From assembly GCF_036373705.1 (NCBI RefSeq), contig NC_089858.1, forward strand, positions 33,382,249 to 33,446,248: 64,000 nt of DNA. Direction: 5' to 3'. This document shows, in pieces, positions 1-11,900 of this stretch. The translations under genes and the position numbers were made by a program. This DNA is from Amia ocellicauda. Lineage: Eukaryota; Chordata; Actinopteri; Amiiformes; Amiidae. Positions within the stretch are counted from its first letter, which is position 1, and each line of letters opens with the position of its first letter. A model generated the notes under the pieces. It saw nothing but the letters and a program-made list of their open reading frames with translations, was not told the origin of the DNA and did no database searches.

Positions 1-399
1 GCCTCTTTGCCTAGGGCCCCACAGACTCTAGAATCGCCACTGATTATTACTGATAATACTGTGAACATATATAAGAGTGATATGATCTACATGAGTGGAG
101 GAGCGAACTTCCCACTGAGGTCAGGACAGCTCAGTCCCTGCCCCCCTCCCAGTGATGACTCAGACACACCTGTTCAGACTGTAATACAGCAGCCTGATCC
201 CCTGGGCTGCCCAGCACTCTGGCACTTATGCACTTCAGATGCATTTCCTTATGCTCCTATGTATTGTTAGCCCTTGTATTGTGTAACTGTGACTTCACTG
301 ATGCCTTCCATTAACACACACCTGGGACTCAACGCTATTGTATCTTATTGTATTTTGTTCTGATTGTACGACTGCACGTAGATGCTTCTTCTGTAAATT

Positions 400-434
400 A
401 AGTCACCCTAGATAAGGGTGTCTGCTAATAAATA
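400..434 (+). repeat. 3' tail of an L2-mobilised SINE or L2 LINE
   Basis: The AAGTCACCCTAGATAAGGGT stretch followed by GTCTGCTAATAAATA matches the tail motif shared by fish L2 LINEs and the SINEs they mobilise. The 5' part of the copy is not clearly recognisable. Related tails occur at about 12651-12686 and 59959-59991. Confidence 0.6.
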
Positions 435-1210
435 GGTCAATGATACTTTTTTTACCATGCTACATTTGAACCATATTGGTACTATGGTCAACTATACTTT
501 ATCACATTTACCATGCCACACTACATTAGGCCTTACTGTCTTGTCTCGTAGAGGACATTAGTGTCACAGCCTTATATCTGGCCCCTGGTTCCGTAGGACA
601 TTTCTTGTTCCCTTATGACACTTTTAGTTACCTTCTACCACACCGCTTCTTTTCCCTATTAGCCTCTAATTTGGCCGATTATAGTGGGGTTGTGACGTGA
701 AAACAGGTTAATTACTCATGTACAGCACTGGCAGATGGTCAAACACAGGGGTCTAACGATGATTTATTTGATCATATTGGCTGGCGAACGTGTGATTCAG
801 TGTCAATTGGCTGGCGACCATTAGACGTCACAATGCACTCTGAGAGGAGAGGTATTCCAAACATGCCACTGTTCTAAATGCATCACTAATGGATTCAAAT
901 CTGTTACCACATTCTACTCAGTGATTCAGCCGGTTGTGTGTGCTCTGTATGTGAAGCCTAGGAGCTGTGGAGGAGTTAATCTTTATCGATGGGGAGAAGC
1001 AGAGGAATAAAGCTGTTGCATTTTCTCACATGTAGACTAATTACACAAAGAGAACAACTCATCCTGACTCCTGATGCTGCAGCCAGAGGGTGACAGAGCG
1101 CCAGCCCTCACCCGTGTCACAGTGTACCGCACTCGAAAATCACAAAGGAGGAAAAAAACATCTTGGAATATGTGTGTTTCATTCACTGCAGGAGCTACGG
1201 AGTTATTGTG

Positions 1211-1211
<1 letters not shown>

Positions 1212-1244
<33 letters not shown>
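1212..1244. repeat. (CA)n microsatellite
   Basis: Uninterrupted CA repeat of about 16 units in the TGFA 3' flank. Confidence 0.95.
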
Positions 1245-1246
<2 letters not shown>

Positions 1247-1673
1247 TTACAATATCCTCTTATACACCATCTGCTGAGAGAGGGAGAGGAGAATACCCAG
1301 CTGGAGCTCCCTACATCTCCCTCCCTCTCTCGTGATACTCCGTGTCCCTCAGAGTACAGCTTGTGGAATAAAGTCTCCCGATGTTTTAACACTGACAATG
1401 ACTTATCCTCCCTCCTCTTTCTGTCCCTTCTTCCTACCTCCTATTCCTTTCCCCTCCTTCTCTCTCTCTATACATCTCCCTTTCTTTCTCCCTCCCTCCT
1501 CCCCTCAGCCCAGATCTCTCCCACCAGAGCTCCTTATGTCAGGGCAGGCTTGTGGAGATGAGCCTGCGGGGAGTAACTGGCTGAAGCGCAATCCCATTGA
1601 GAGATAATGGGATAGACTAATACTGATCAGCTGCGAGAGCAAGAGCTAGAGCGTGAGAGAGAGAGAGAGAGAG

Positions 1674-1811
1674 CAGCAGGAACTCCCAGTGATAGAGAGC
1701 GGACGAACACACACACAAACGAAATGAGGACTCGGGAGCCCAGTGCCTTTCCAGATTCATCTTATTGAAAAACGCAGCAAGAGACAACAAAATGAACAGG
1801 AATCCTCATGA
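1674..1811 (+). repeat. Dispersed repeat R1, copy 1
   Basis: About 138 bp that align with 9446-9586, sharing GTGATAGAGAGCGGACGAAC and CCAGATTCATCTTATTGAAA. Both copies follow a GA-rich tract. The family is not recognised and no ORF is present. Confidence 0.7.
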
Positions 1812-3656
1812 TGCATTCCTGTGCAAAACACAACAAACAAACAAAAACAAATCTGACAAATAAATGAATCCACTTTCAAGTTAAATAACTCACAAAGTTG
1901 TCAAACATTGTGTTGAGTTGTGAAGTCACCCTTCACTTCAGAGGAAAGCAGATTACAGGGCAGCCTGGACGGATAAAGGAACATCTCTCTCCTCCACTCT
2001 CTACTTCCTGTTGCTCTTTCATTCCTCCTCTCTCCCTTCTAATCGATACACAGTTTGGTCTGTTCTGACTGAGCAGTTTGACATGACCAATCACATTGTG
2101 ATCAGGTCTTTTTCTTTTTTTTATTACAAGTTTTCTGCGGGGGTATAACAGTGTCTGTGTTCAAGTCTCTCACCCCGATCCCCACTTTGTCAGCAACGCT
2201 ATCTGCCTGTCAATCAGCTCATTTGAAAGACAGCACAAGCAGAACAAAGAAATGGACAAACAAACAAACAAGGTAGAACCTCATGTCTTCCTGGTCTGCA
2301 CACTAAATTATGTTTTCCTCACTCCCTCCTCTTATATAACAAAGGGATTAGTGGAGGCTCCAGAATGCTCCGTGACAAAACAGGGCATCAATTCTTCCGT
2401 CAATCACCAACCTACTCCTGACCCAGTTTACCCTGTATGTCAGTAAAGGAGTCGGAAAATCTGCCCAGTCACTACAGCAGCGTCTCCAGCCCTGAAGAGA
2501 CTCAATACAGTCCAGTACAGCAGATATGAGCTAGTGTGAGGGAGTGTGCGAGTGTCACTGAGTGAGAGGTCTGGGAGTGTCAGTGATTGTGAGAGTGAGT
2601 GTGCGAGCATCTATGGGTGTGAGAGTGTGAATCTGTCCATGCGAGTGTGCGATACCACCTGCGAGTGTTATTTGTGCACAATTCAAACTGTTCAATAACA
2701 AAAAATGAACATAATCTAGCAAAAAGTGCGAGTGCGAGTGTGTTGGACTGTGGAGTGCAGAAGGCTTTTCAGAGTGGCCCATTTCCAACAGTGCTCACAA
2801 AAGGAGATTCACGTACCCTATTGACTGTAAGCTCTCTGGAAGGCTGGGCTGTGCGCTAATCCCCCAGAGCAAACAAGCAAATACAAAAGCTTTGCTGCGG
2901 GTCAGTCGCATTACTCCGACAAGCCTCCCGACCTTCCTGCTTTGGGAACCGACCTGCACGGCTGAGAGCTGCCGGGTTCAGCCAGAGCACGACACGCCAG
3001 AGCACGGCTCTCCCAGTGCAGGCAGGGCAACAGCCAGGGAGGCCTCCCAGCCCAGGATCTACGATTACAGAGTGCGTTTGAGTGAGAGTGCGAGAGTGCG
3101 CGTGTTCGAGTGAGTGTGTTTGAGTGAGAGTACGAGAGCGAGCGTGTGTTTGAGTGAGAGTATGTTTGAGCGAGTGTTTGAGTGAGACTGCATCTCCGTG
3201 AGAGCGTGTTTGAGTGAGTTCGTGCATGTGCGTTCGCATGCATGTCAGGCAAGTGCCCATCATCACTGTGCATATACAATAAACTCCTGTGTGGCTGTGT
3301 GCGTTTTCATACGTTTATCACGTGTCCATCTGTGTCTTTCCTGTGCTTGCATGTGCGCATTTCTTTGTGCATTTAAAATCTTTAAAATGCTGTGCCTGTA
3401 AAAGCTGTGCGTCTCGTGTGGCTCCATGTGCAGGCCGCCGTTCGTCTCTCTGGTGCTCGCAGGTGGCGGTTCGTGCATTTCGTTGTGAGTTTAAAATAGT
3501 TTGGTGCATTGCGAAGCCAAACGGTGCATTGTGTGCTAACAGTGAACGTGAAAGACTCTGATAGCAGTGCATTAAAAGGGTGTATGGTGCAGCGCAGGCC
3601 TGGGCATGGGGCGTCTTAACCCTTTTTACCCCCTTTCAGCTTCTCTGCCTTTTACC

Positions 3657-3740
3657 ACAAAAAAAAAAAAAAAAAAAAACAAACAGCTCAACAAAACAAA
3701 TAAATATTAACAATCATCATCATCATCATCATCATCATAA
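3657..3740 (+). repeat. A-run followed by (ATC)n microsatellite
   Basis: An A-run of about 20 nt is followed by an A-rich spacer and about eight ATC units (3713-3738). The A-run could be a retroelement tail, but I cannot recognise a body upstream. Confidence 0.8.
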
Positions 3741-4835
3741 ACGTATGGAAGTGCATCAGACTTTTGTACCCCAGCGAGTTTGCAAAGGCTCCTTCAAAGG
3801 CATTCAGGGAACCTTTAAACTGTAAGAGTCACCGTCAAGTTCATCAGCAGCAGCACAGTCACAGTAGTAGTGGTTGTCATAGTAATATAAAAGGTGAACA
3901 GCTACCATGGTGGCCAGGGGGTTCGGGGGATATAAGAGTCTGGGAAGCGTGTCCAGTCTCAAAACGGCGGAGGTGGCAGGATCCCATCTCTGTCCCCGGA
4001 GGAAGTCTCTACCTGCTCTGTCTGTGGTGGCCGGCCACAGCGCCATTCTCGGGGGCATCCCTCGGTGGGCTCCTGCATCCCTCACTCATTAGCTCGTTAG
4101 TGTCATCGGCCTGTCACCTCCATCATAACCTCCCCTACTCCCGTCCCATTGCCAATTAGTCGGCCGAAGGGACAGACTGTAGGAGGTTCCGAAACCCTCC
4201 TGGGCCATGGCAGCCCTGCTCCTCCAGACCCCCTTCCTACGGTCTGCCTTCCTCAGTCCAATACCCACATTGGGGGGTGTTGCTTAGTCCTGGTCAAGGC
4301 AGGGGCCACTTGAATTGCAGGTGAAAGCCAGCGTTTCCACCGAATCCTAGAATCGTCCTTTTATACGCCTCTGTTCGTTCCTCCTATGCTTCTCTTCTCT
4401 TCTCTCTTCCTCCCCTGCAGACCTGCTTCCTCCACACAGCCGGATGCAGCTCTGAGGTTGTCGTCTTTTTTAGTTTGTTTTCGGATACAAAAGGTCCAAT
4501 TCCATTAAAAAATAAATGCATCATAATAATTGTAGTAGTAATAATATTAATATAAGATGCTTGTTGGGAAAATCTTCTCCACTACACAGTACATCCAGGG
4601 ATCAGGGCTTGGTCTGTCTGTCTGTTTGCCTCTGCAGGAGCAGGGCGGAGACGGATGCACGGACACACACAGACACAGGCCGAGGAACTGTGTGTGCGAG
4701 TGTGTGCTGGAGTTCATTCCTGTCCTCCGTTCAGTTGAAATCCAGTCTTCCAGTCCAGTCCGCTTCTGGATGGAGGGAGGGTTGGGGGGTGAGGATGGGG
4801 AAGGGCATGGGGGAGTGGGGGAAAGTGTCATCTTC

Positions 4836-4846
4836 TCAAACCACTG

Positions 4847-4877
<31 letters not shown>

Positions 4878-5606
4878 TGGGGTCAGAGAGAAAAACACAG
4901 TCTGCGCACAAACAGGAGCCAGTCTTAGTGTCTCATAGCTACGGACTGGCACAGGTGCACGGCACTCGTTTCATTGATATTAAGGAAGGGTGTATATGGA
5001 GACAAACACAGGAAACCGAGCTTCCACAGCACTAAACTACATGTACAGCACTGCGCCACTGAACAAAACTGGTACCTCGGGCATATGGAGAAAAGTCTGC
5101 CACACAGACAGCAGGGAGAGAGAGAGAGAGGAGAGAGGAGAGAGGGGGAGATAAAGCTGATTAAAATCCTGCAGGCACTGTTTACAGCAGGGCTCATTAA
5201 TTAATTTATTTTTATATCAGGAAGTGCCGATGTTTCAGTGGAGCTGCCCTCAGGGCTCGCTCTGTGCGTGTTGGGGGGGCAGGAATCCATTAAGCAGAGA
5301 GAGAGAGAGGTCATCTCATCACGTAATCACCAGCCCCGCCATTGTCATCAAGCAAGTGGCTGGGTTGCTTTGATCCGCTGTGATCACTGAGGCGCGGGAC
5401 TGTGTGGACCGCAGGGCTCACTGGACTGACTATATGGAGCAACGAGCAGAAGCCATTAGGTGCTCAATTCCCAACACATCTGCAGCTATAAAAACCTGCT
5501 AATTACGCCCAGCCTCTGGGAGCGGAACAAAGGTCGCATTAATTGGGTTTCTAATTAACTCTCTCAACTTGCTGTCCCCATGGTTTCTAGGGATTCGATT
5601 GACATT

Positions 5607-5644
<38 letters not shown>

Positions 5645-5821
5645 TGCATGCGTGTGCATGTGGAGGATGGGGGAGCAGGGTGTGGCCACCTGTGTCATCA
5701 TGGTTACCTGTTTCCGAGTTGCAGCAGGAAGCCCCACCTTTCAGAAGGCCGTCCGGTTTCTCAGGGCGACAGGGCAGCCCCTGTCTCCACGCACAGAACC
5801 CTCGCTTCCGACAACAACTGG

Positions 5822-5858
<37 letters not shown>

Positions 5859-8800
5859 GAGTGCGTATTATTGAAAGTGTTAAAGGTCAGTGTGTTACGC
5901 TTTCTATATGAAAGTGTCAAATGTGCATCAGTGTTATTGTGTGTGTGGTACTCACTGTATGAGGGTGTGAGTAAGTGTGTTGTGTGGTACTCACTGTATG
6001 AGGGTGTGAGTGTGAGTAAGTGTGTTGTGTGGTACTCACTGTATGAGGGTGTGAGTGTGTGTAAGTGTGGTACTCACTGTATGAGGGTGTGAGTGTAAGT
6101 GTGGTACTCACTGTATGAGGGTGTGAGTGTGTTGTGTGGTACTCACTGTATGAGGGTGTATGTGTGTGTCAGTGTGGTACTCACTGTATGAGGGTGTGAG
6201 TGTGTGTAAGTGTGTTGTGTGGTACTCACTGTATGAGGGTGTAAGTGTGTTGTGTGGTACTCACTGTATGAGGGTGTGAGTGTAAGTGTGGTACTCACTG
6301 TATGAGGGTGTGAGTGTGTGTAAGTGTGTTGTGTGGTACTCACTGTATGAGGGTGTAAGTGTGTCAGTGTGGTACTCACTGTATGAGGGTGTGAGTGTGT
6401 GTAAGTGTGGTACTCACTGTATGAGGGTGTGAGTGTGTGTAAGTGTGGTACTCACTGTATGAGGGTGTGAGTGTGTGTAAGTGTGGTACTCACTGTATGA
6501 GGGTGTGAGTGTGTGTAAGTGTGGTACTCACTGTATGAGGGTGTGAGTGTGTGTAAGTGTGGTACTCACTGTATGAGGGTGTGAGTGTGTGTAAGTGTGG
6601 TACTCACTGTATGAGGGTGTGAGTGTGTGTAAGTGTGTTGTGTGGTACTCACTGTATGAGGGTGTAAGTGTGTTGTGTGGTACTCACTGTATGAGGGTGT
6701 AAGTGTGTTGTGTGGTACTCACTGTATGAGGGTGTATGTGTGTGTCAGTGTGGTACTCACTGTATGAGGGTGTGAGTGTGTGTAAGTGTGGTACTCACTG
6801 TATGAGGGTGTGAGTGTGTGTAAGTGTGGTACTCACTGTATGAGGGTGTGAGTGTAAGTGTGGTACTCACTGTATGAGGGTGTGAGTGTGTGTAAGTGTG
6901 TTGTGTGGTACTCACTGTATGAGGGTGTAAGTGTGTTGTGTGGTACTCACTGTATGAGGGTGTATGTGTGTGTCAGTGTGGTACTCACTGTATGAGGGTG
7001 TGAGTGTTCGAGTGTGTGTAAGTGTGGTACTCACTGTATGAGGGTGTGAGTGTTCGAGTGTGTGTAAGTGTGGTACTCACTGTATGAGGGTGTGAGTGTT
7101 CGAGTGTGTGTAAGTGTGGTACTCACTGTATGAGGGTGTGAGTGTTCGAGTGTGTGTAAGTGTGGTACTCACTGTATGAGGGTGTGAGTGTGTGTAAGTG
7201 TGGTACTCACTGTATGAGGGTGTGAGTGTGTGTAAGTGTGTTGTGTGGTACTCACTGTATGAGGGTGCGAGTGTGTGTAAATGTGTTGTGTGGTACTCAC
7301 TGTATGAGGGTATGAGGGTGCGAGTAAGTGTGGTACTCACTGTATGAGGGTGCAAGTGTAAGTGTGGTACTCACTGTATGAGGGTGTGAGTGTGTGTCAG
7401 TGTGTTGTGTGGTACTCACTGTATGAGGGTATGAGGGTGCGAGTAAGTGTGGTACTCACTGTATGAGGGTGTGAGTGTGTGTAAATGTGTTGTGTGGTAC
7501 TCACTGTATGAGGGTGCGAGTGTGTGTAAATGTGTTGTGTGGTACTCACTGTATGAGGGTATGAGGGTGCGAGTAAGTGTGGTACTCACTGTATGAGGGT
7601 GCAAGTGTGTGTAAATGTGTTGTGTGGTACTCACTGTATGAGGGTGCGAGTGTAAGTGTGGTACTCACTGTATGAGGGTGTGAGTGTGTGTCAGTGTGTT
7701 GTGTGGTACTCACTGTATGAGGGTGCGAGTAAGTGTGGTACTCACTGTATGAGGGTGTGAGTGTGTGTAAGTGTGGTGTTGTGTGGTACTCACTGTATGA
7801 GGGTGCAAGTGTTTGTAAATGTGTTGTGTGGTACTCACTGTATGAGGGTATGAGTGTGTGTCAGTGTGTTGTGTGGTACTCACTGTATGAGGGTGCACAG
7901 CAGTATGAGCAGCACACAGCCAATCACAGACAGCACCAGCAGCGTGGCAATGGTTTGCTGCTTCTGATTGGTTGCCACGACGGCCAGGAGGTCAGCATGC
8001 TCACAGCGCATGCCCATAAACCCGGGGTGACACCTGGGGGGAGAGGGGGTCAAAGGTCAGAGGATTTAGGTGTCTGTTGCCTGTTTGACTGTGTATCGGA
8101 CATGTGTCTACATTGTGACAGGAAGTGGTCCCAGTCCAGAGAGACGGAGTGTCTTACACGCATGCGGCGGTGTCCTCCTGGACCAGGAAGCGGCAGGTGC
8201 CATGGAAACAGAAGGCAGAGTGGGAGTCGGGACAGTCATCGAAGTGAGAGCGAACTGCTGCCGCCAGGGGAGCCACTGGGAGGAGGAGGGAGGGGAGATG
8301 GAGGGGCAAAAAAGTGATTTATTATTTATTGTATTGAAATAAAATGTCAGTTTCTCTTCAGTTTTTCCCCGTGTGTTGAAGCCCAGGGTTCCGCACAGCA
8401 TCCCTCAGTGCACCAAAACAATCCGCAATCCGCTGGGTAAAGAAACCGAACCTGTAGCGCTCAGAGAGGCAGCAGCACGCCTCGCCTCACCAGTCAGTCA
8501 GTCAGCCAGCATTCCTCTCACGCACACAAAACCACCCGGACAGGAGACATCAAAGCTGCAGGTGTTACGGCAACCCCACCTGCCGCACCCCCCTCCAAAA
8601 AACCCGTTGATGTTGCTGACCAGGTGAGTGAAGACCACCACCCCCTCTCACTCACAAACACTACCCACCCTGCACACGCACCCCCTTCCCCCCTCAGACA
8701 GTCATTAACCACAGCTCTGTGGTTCAGAGGCCTTTTGATGTTGTGCTCTCTCTCCGTCACTCCAGCAGACCGGGGGCTCCATTTCAAAGCCAGGCCCCAG

Positions 8801-8896
8801 AGACACACCTGTCACTGTAGGTGAGTCACCTAGGAAATGGGGAGGGGGATGGGCCTGACACACACACACACAGGAAGACTCACACTGATATGAGTT

Positions 8897-8990
<94 letters not shown>

Positions 8991-11900
8991 TCTCCATTCT
9001 AGAGCTCTGAAGCATCAAAAAAGATTTTCTATGGAGAGAGAGAGAGAGAGAGAGAGAGACCAAGTGCTAGAGGGGGTCACAGTACACAAACCCATTAGCC
9101 TTCCAGGAAACAGCACAAGCTCTCGCCAGTGCATTCCCCCCGTCACACACACACACAATCCATTAAACAGCCCAGCCTTCACTCTTCTGCCCTGTCTCCC
9201 AGTTCAGCCACTATCAGTCATGCTACCATTAGGTCTTAGCTGGTATACGTTTTTTTGCTTGTTTTGTTTTTCTCCATTTTAAGCCATTTTGCAAGTATTG
9301 CGTAGTGTTAACAAATACAGAGCTGACACGCACACACAGGAAGCTGCAGCATTGTGTAGTGAGTTGTGGTGTCGGTCAGAACAATTACACGGTGTGGCTT
9401 GACATGCTTAGACCTGCTCAACGAGAGAGAGAGAAAGAGAGAAAAAGCAGGAACTCAAAGTGATAGAGAGCGGACGAACACACACGCACACAAACTAAAT
9501 GAGTCGGGAGCCCAGGACCTTTCCAGATTCATCTTATTGAAAAATGCAGCAAGAGACAACAAAACAAAGAGGAATCCTCATAATGAGAGAAGATGGAAGA
9601 GTGACCAAAAAGGTGTGCAGCCCACACTGGTGACACACTGCCTACACAATACATGTTTTAGGAAGGCTTACCTCACAAACCCTTTGTTGACTGCCTGGGC
9701 AAAACACAACACGACACCACCACCAAGCACAACACTGAGCAGGCACTAACACCCGCAGGTGGGCAGACAAAAGAGGAGAGAGAGAGAGCTAGAGAGAGAG
9801 AGAGAGACTTACCCTTCAGTGAGGGAGAGGTGGAATTTTCCTGGCCCTGAGCGCAGGCAAACAGAGACCCTGCTGAGAGAGGGAGAGAACGCAATCATTT
9901 CAAGAGACGACAGCAGCCCTACATAGAGTAACAAACCGACTGCAGAGTGTGTGTAAAGACATTAAACTCAAGTGTCAATCAATGGGTTTGGATTTGTTTG
10001 GTTTAAATGCATCTGAAACACACACTGCTTAGTGGTTCAACCCCCTGAGCAACTCTAGTGGGGGTCTTTGGGCTACTCTCTGCCAAATAGGCGAGTCACA
10101 GGGGGGCAGATGACAGTAACATGAGAGGGCACTCCTATAAATTGACACATTTCCCGCCCCCTCCCTCTCCACTCTCCCCTTGCTGTGTTCTGCATTTCAT
10201 ATAAATTGCAATAAGTAGGTTAATCCCTTATTCCCATGCTCCCATTGGCTGGGCCAGGACCCCACTGAGATCCCAATTAAAACTCTGGAATGATTCATTT
10301 TTGTATATTATTCCCCCCCCTAGGCAATCGGAGCAGCGTCGGATCATTGCGCCTGCCTGCTAGGGAGTGTGGCTGGGGGTAGCTGGAGCCTCTGGGAGAA
10401 GGCTGTTGTCCAAATGAAGAAGCCATTTTGGCTTCACTGTGCACATTAAATACATCAGTAAGGAAGCAGCTTAGGGTTTACAGCAGCACCACAAACAAAG
10501 AGTAACAAACCACTGACACAAAGCACTGCCAGCTCCACAGTGTGTGTGTGCGCGCGTCTCCCTCTCTACCTCTTTCTACACCCTCCAACCTCTCTCTCCC
10601 ACTTTCTTTCACTCTCAACGCCTCTACCAGTCAGTAGCTATTCCTGCCTGACTCCAGATGTTGTCCAGCTATGCCGTCTGTCTGGGAACGGGTCTCACAC
10701 CTGGATGGATACCTGTCCCCCCTCACCTGACATGAGTCCTTTCCCTCCCCAAGCCCACACTGACTAAAACCCTCCTGCAGACCTGCGCTGCACTGCCCTT
10801 GTGTTGCATTGTACTGCGGGTTATAAATAGATCTGGGAACCTGACCAGCAAACAAACACAAACGTAAGAGAGAGAGACGCACACACAGAGGGACAGAGGG
10901 GGGGGGGGGGGGGGAGATAAAGAAAGAGACACAAAGACTCGGAGACAGAGAGTGAAACACAAAGGATGCAGAAGAATAAAAGGCCTATATATAGACTAAG
11001 CCAGGATCAACTTAAAGACACCACAGCTCCGGGGGTTTGTGGAGACAATGCCAGGCTGGTTGCGTGTATCTGTATACGTATGTTTGCCTCTGTTACACAA
11101 GACCAGTGAGCGCAGTGCGATTGCACACATTGACCTGTACAACACCACTCTACTGCCACGGCACTGTCCTCCAGCATCCACCCACACTGTCCCGCTGACA
11201 GGAGTTTTCCCAGCAAAAACAATCACGAAAATGCTGCTGTAGCACAGTTTCACTCAGCACAAGGCCTAGTTCGAAAGTATTTTTTTCCTCTCTAACCAAA
11301 TCCTTTTATATCCGCCGCCACCACCTGCTCCACGTTACACAACACGACGGTACAGCGTCACTGCTGCAGACCGGGGAGAGGACAGCGGTTTACAGACGTG
11401 ATTCATCCACTAACTTGTATGTAGCATTACAAGAGAAAGAACCCAGGGACGTGCGTGTGTTCACATACATGTGTTGTACACTGTCCTGTGGCAGAGGACC
11501 TACATATAAACGGGTACATGGGAAATATGCTTTACAACATCACCCACACACACTAGGCTAGAGTGGAGAAATGACTTTAAAATCTGCTTCTTGGTTTAAC
11601 TGGAGCATTTTCATTTTGCGCCCTCATGAGAGACTTGTACAATCTCACACCACCACACACACGCAGGGTCTGCCATGAGGGAACACGATGGGTCGAATGG
11701 CCTCCTCTTGGTTGTAAACCTTCTTATGTTCTTATGAGTTGTAACTGTTAAGGCTTTCCCTTGAACTTTTTCTTGGGTTCTCTTCTCGCTGCTAGCGGGA
11801 GGGTGACGTCACTCCCTGCCCAGGGCCGAGTTACTGGACCGGTACACTGAGAAGGTGAAACACTGACCAACTGTGTGCATTTCTTGTTTATTAGTCTGCT

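Larger units (their letters stand above)
1..4835. other. TGFA 3' UTR and 3' flank, repeat-rich
   Basis: This stretch lies downstream of the TGFA stop codon on the minus strand. Mammalian TGFA has a 3' UTR of several kb, so part of it is probably transcribed, but I could not choose a poly(A) site. Minus-strand AATAAA candidates exist near 770 and 2120. It holds microsatellites, a GTGAGAGTGCGAG-type degenerate minisatellite (about 2540-2640 and 3075-3240), an A-run, an ATC run and a retroelement tail. No convincing exon was seen on either strand. Confidence 0.5.

Noticed and set aside
5945-7883. Regular direct repeats resembling a CRISPR array
   Set aside because: Adjacent units share all sequence with no unique spacers, and the setting is a vertebrate intron.
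5917-7898. Several minus-strand open frames of [11 protein letters not shown]-type repeats
   Set aside because: They are translations of the TGFA intron 4 minisatellite, with no start context and no domain.
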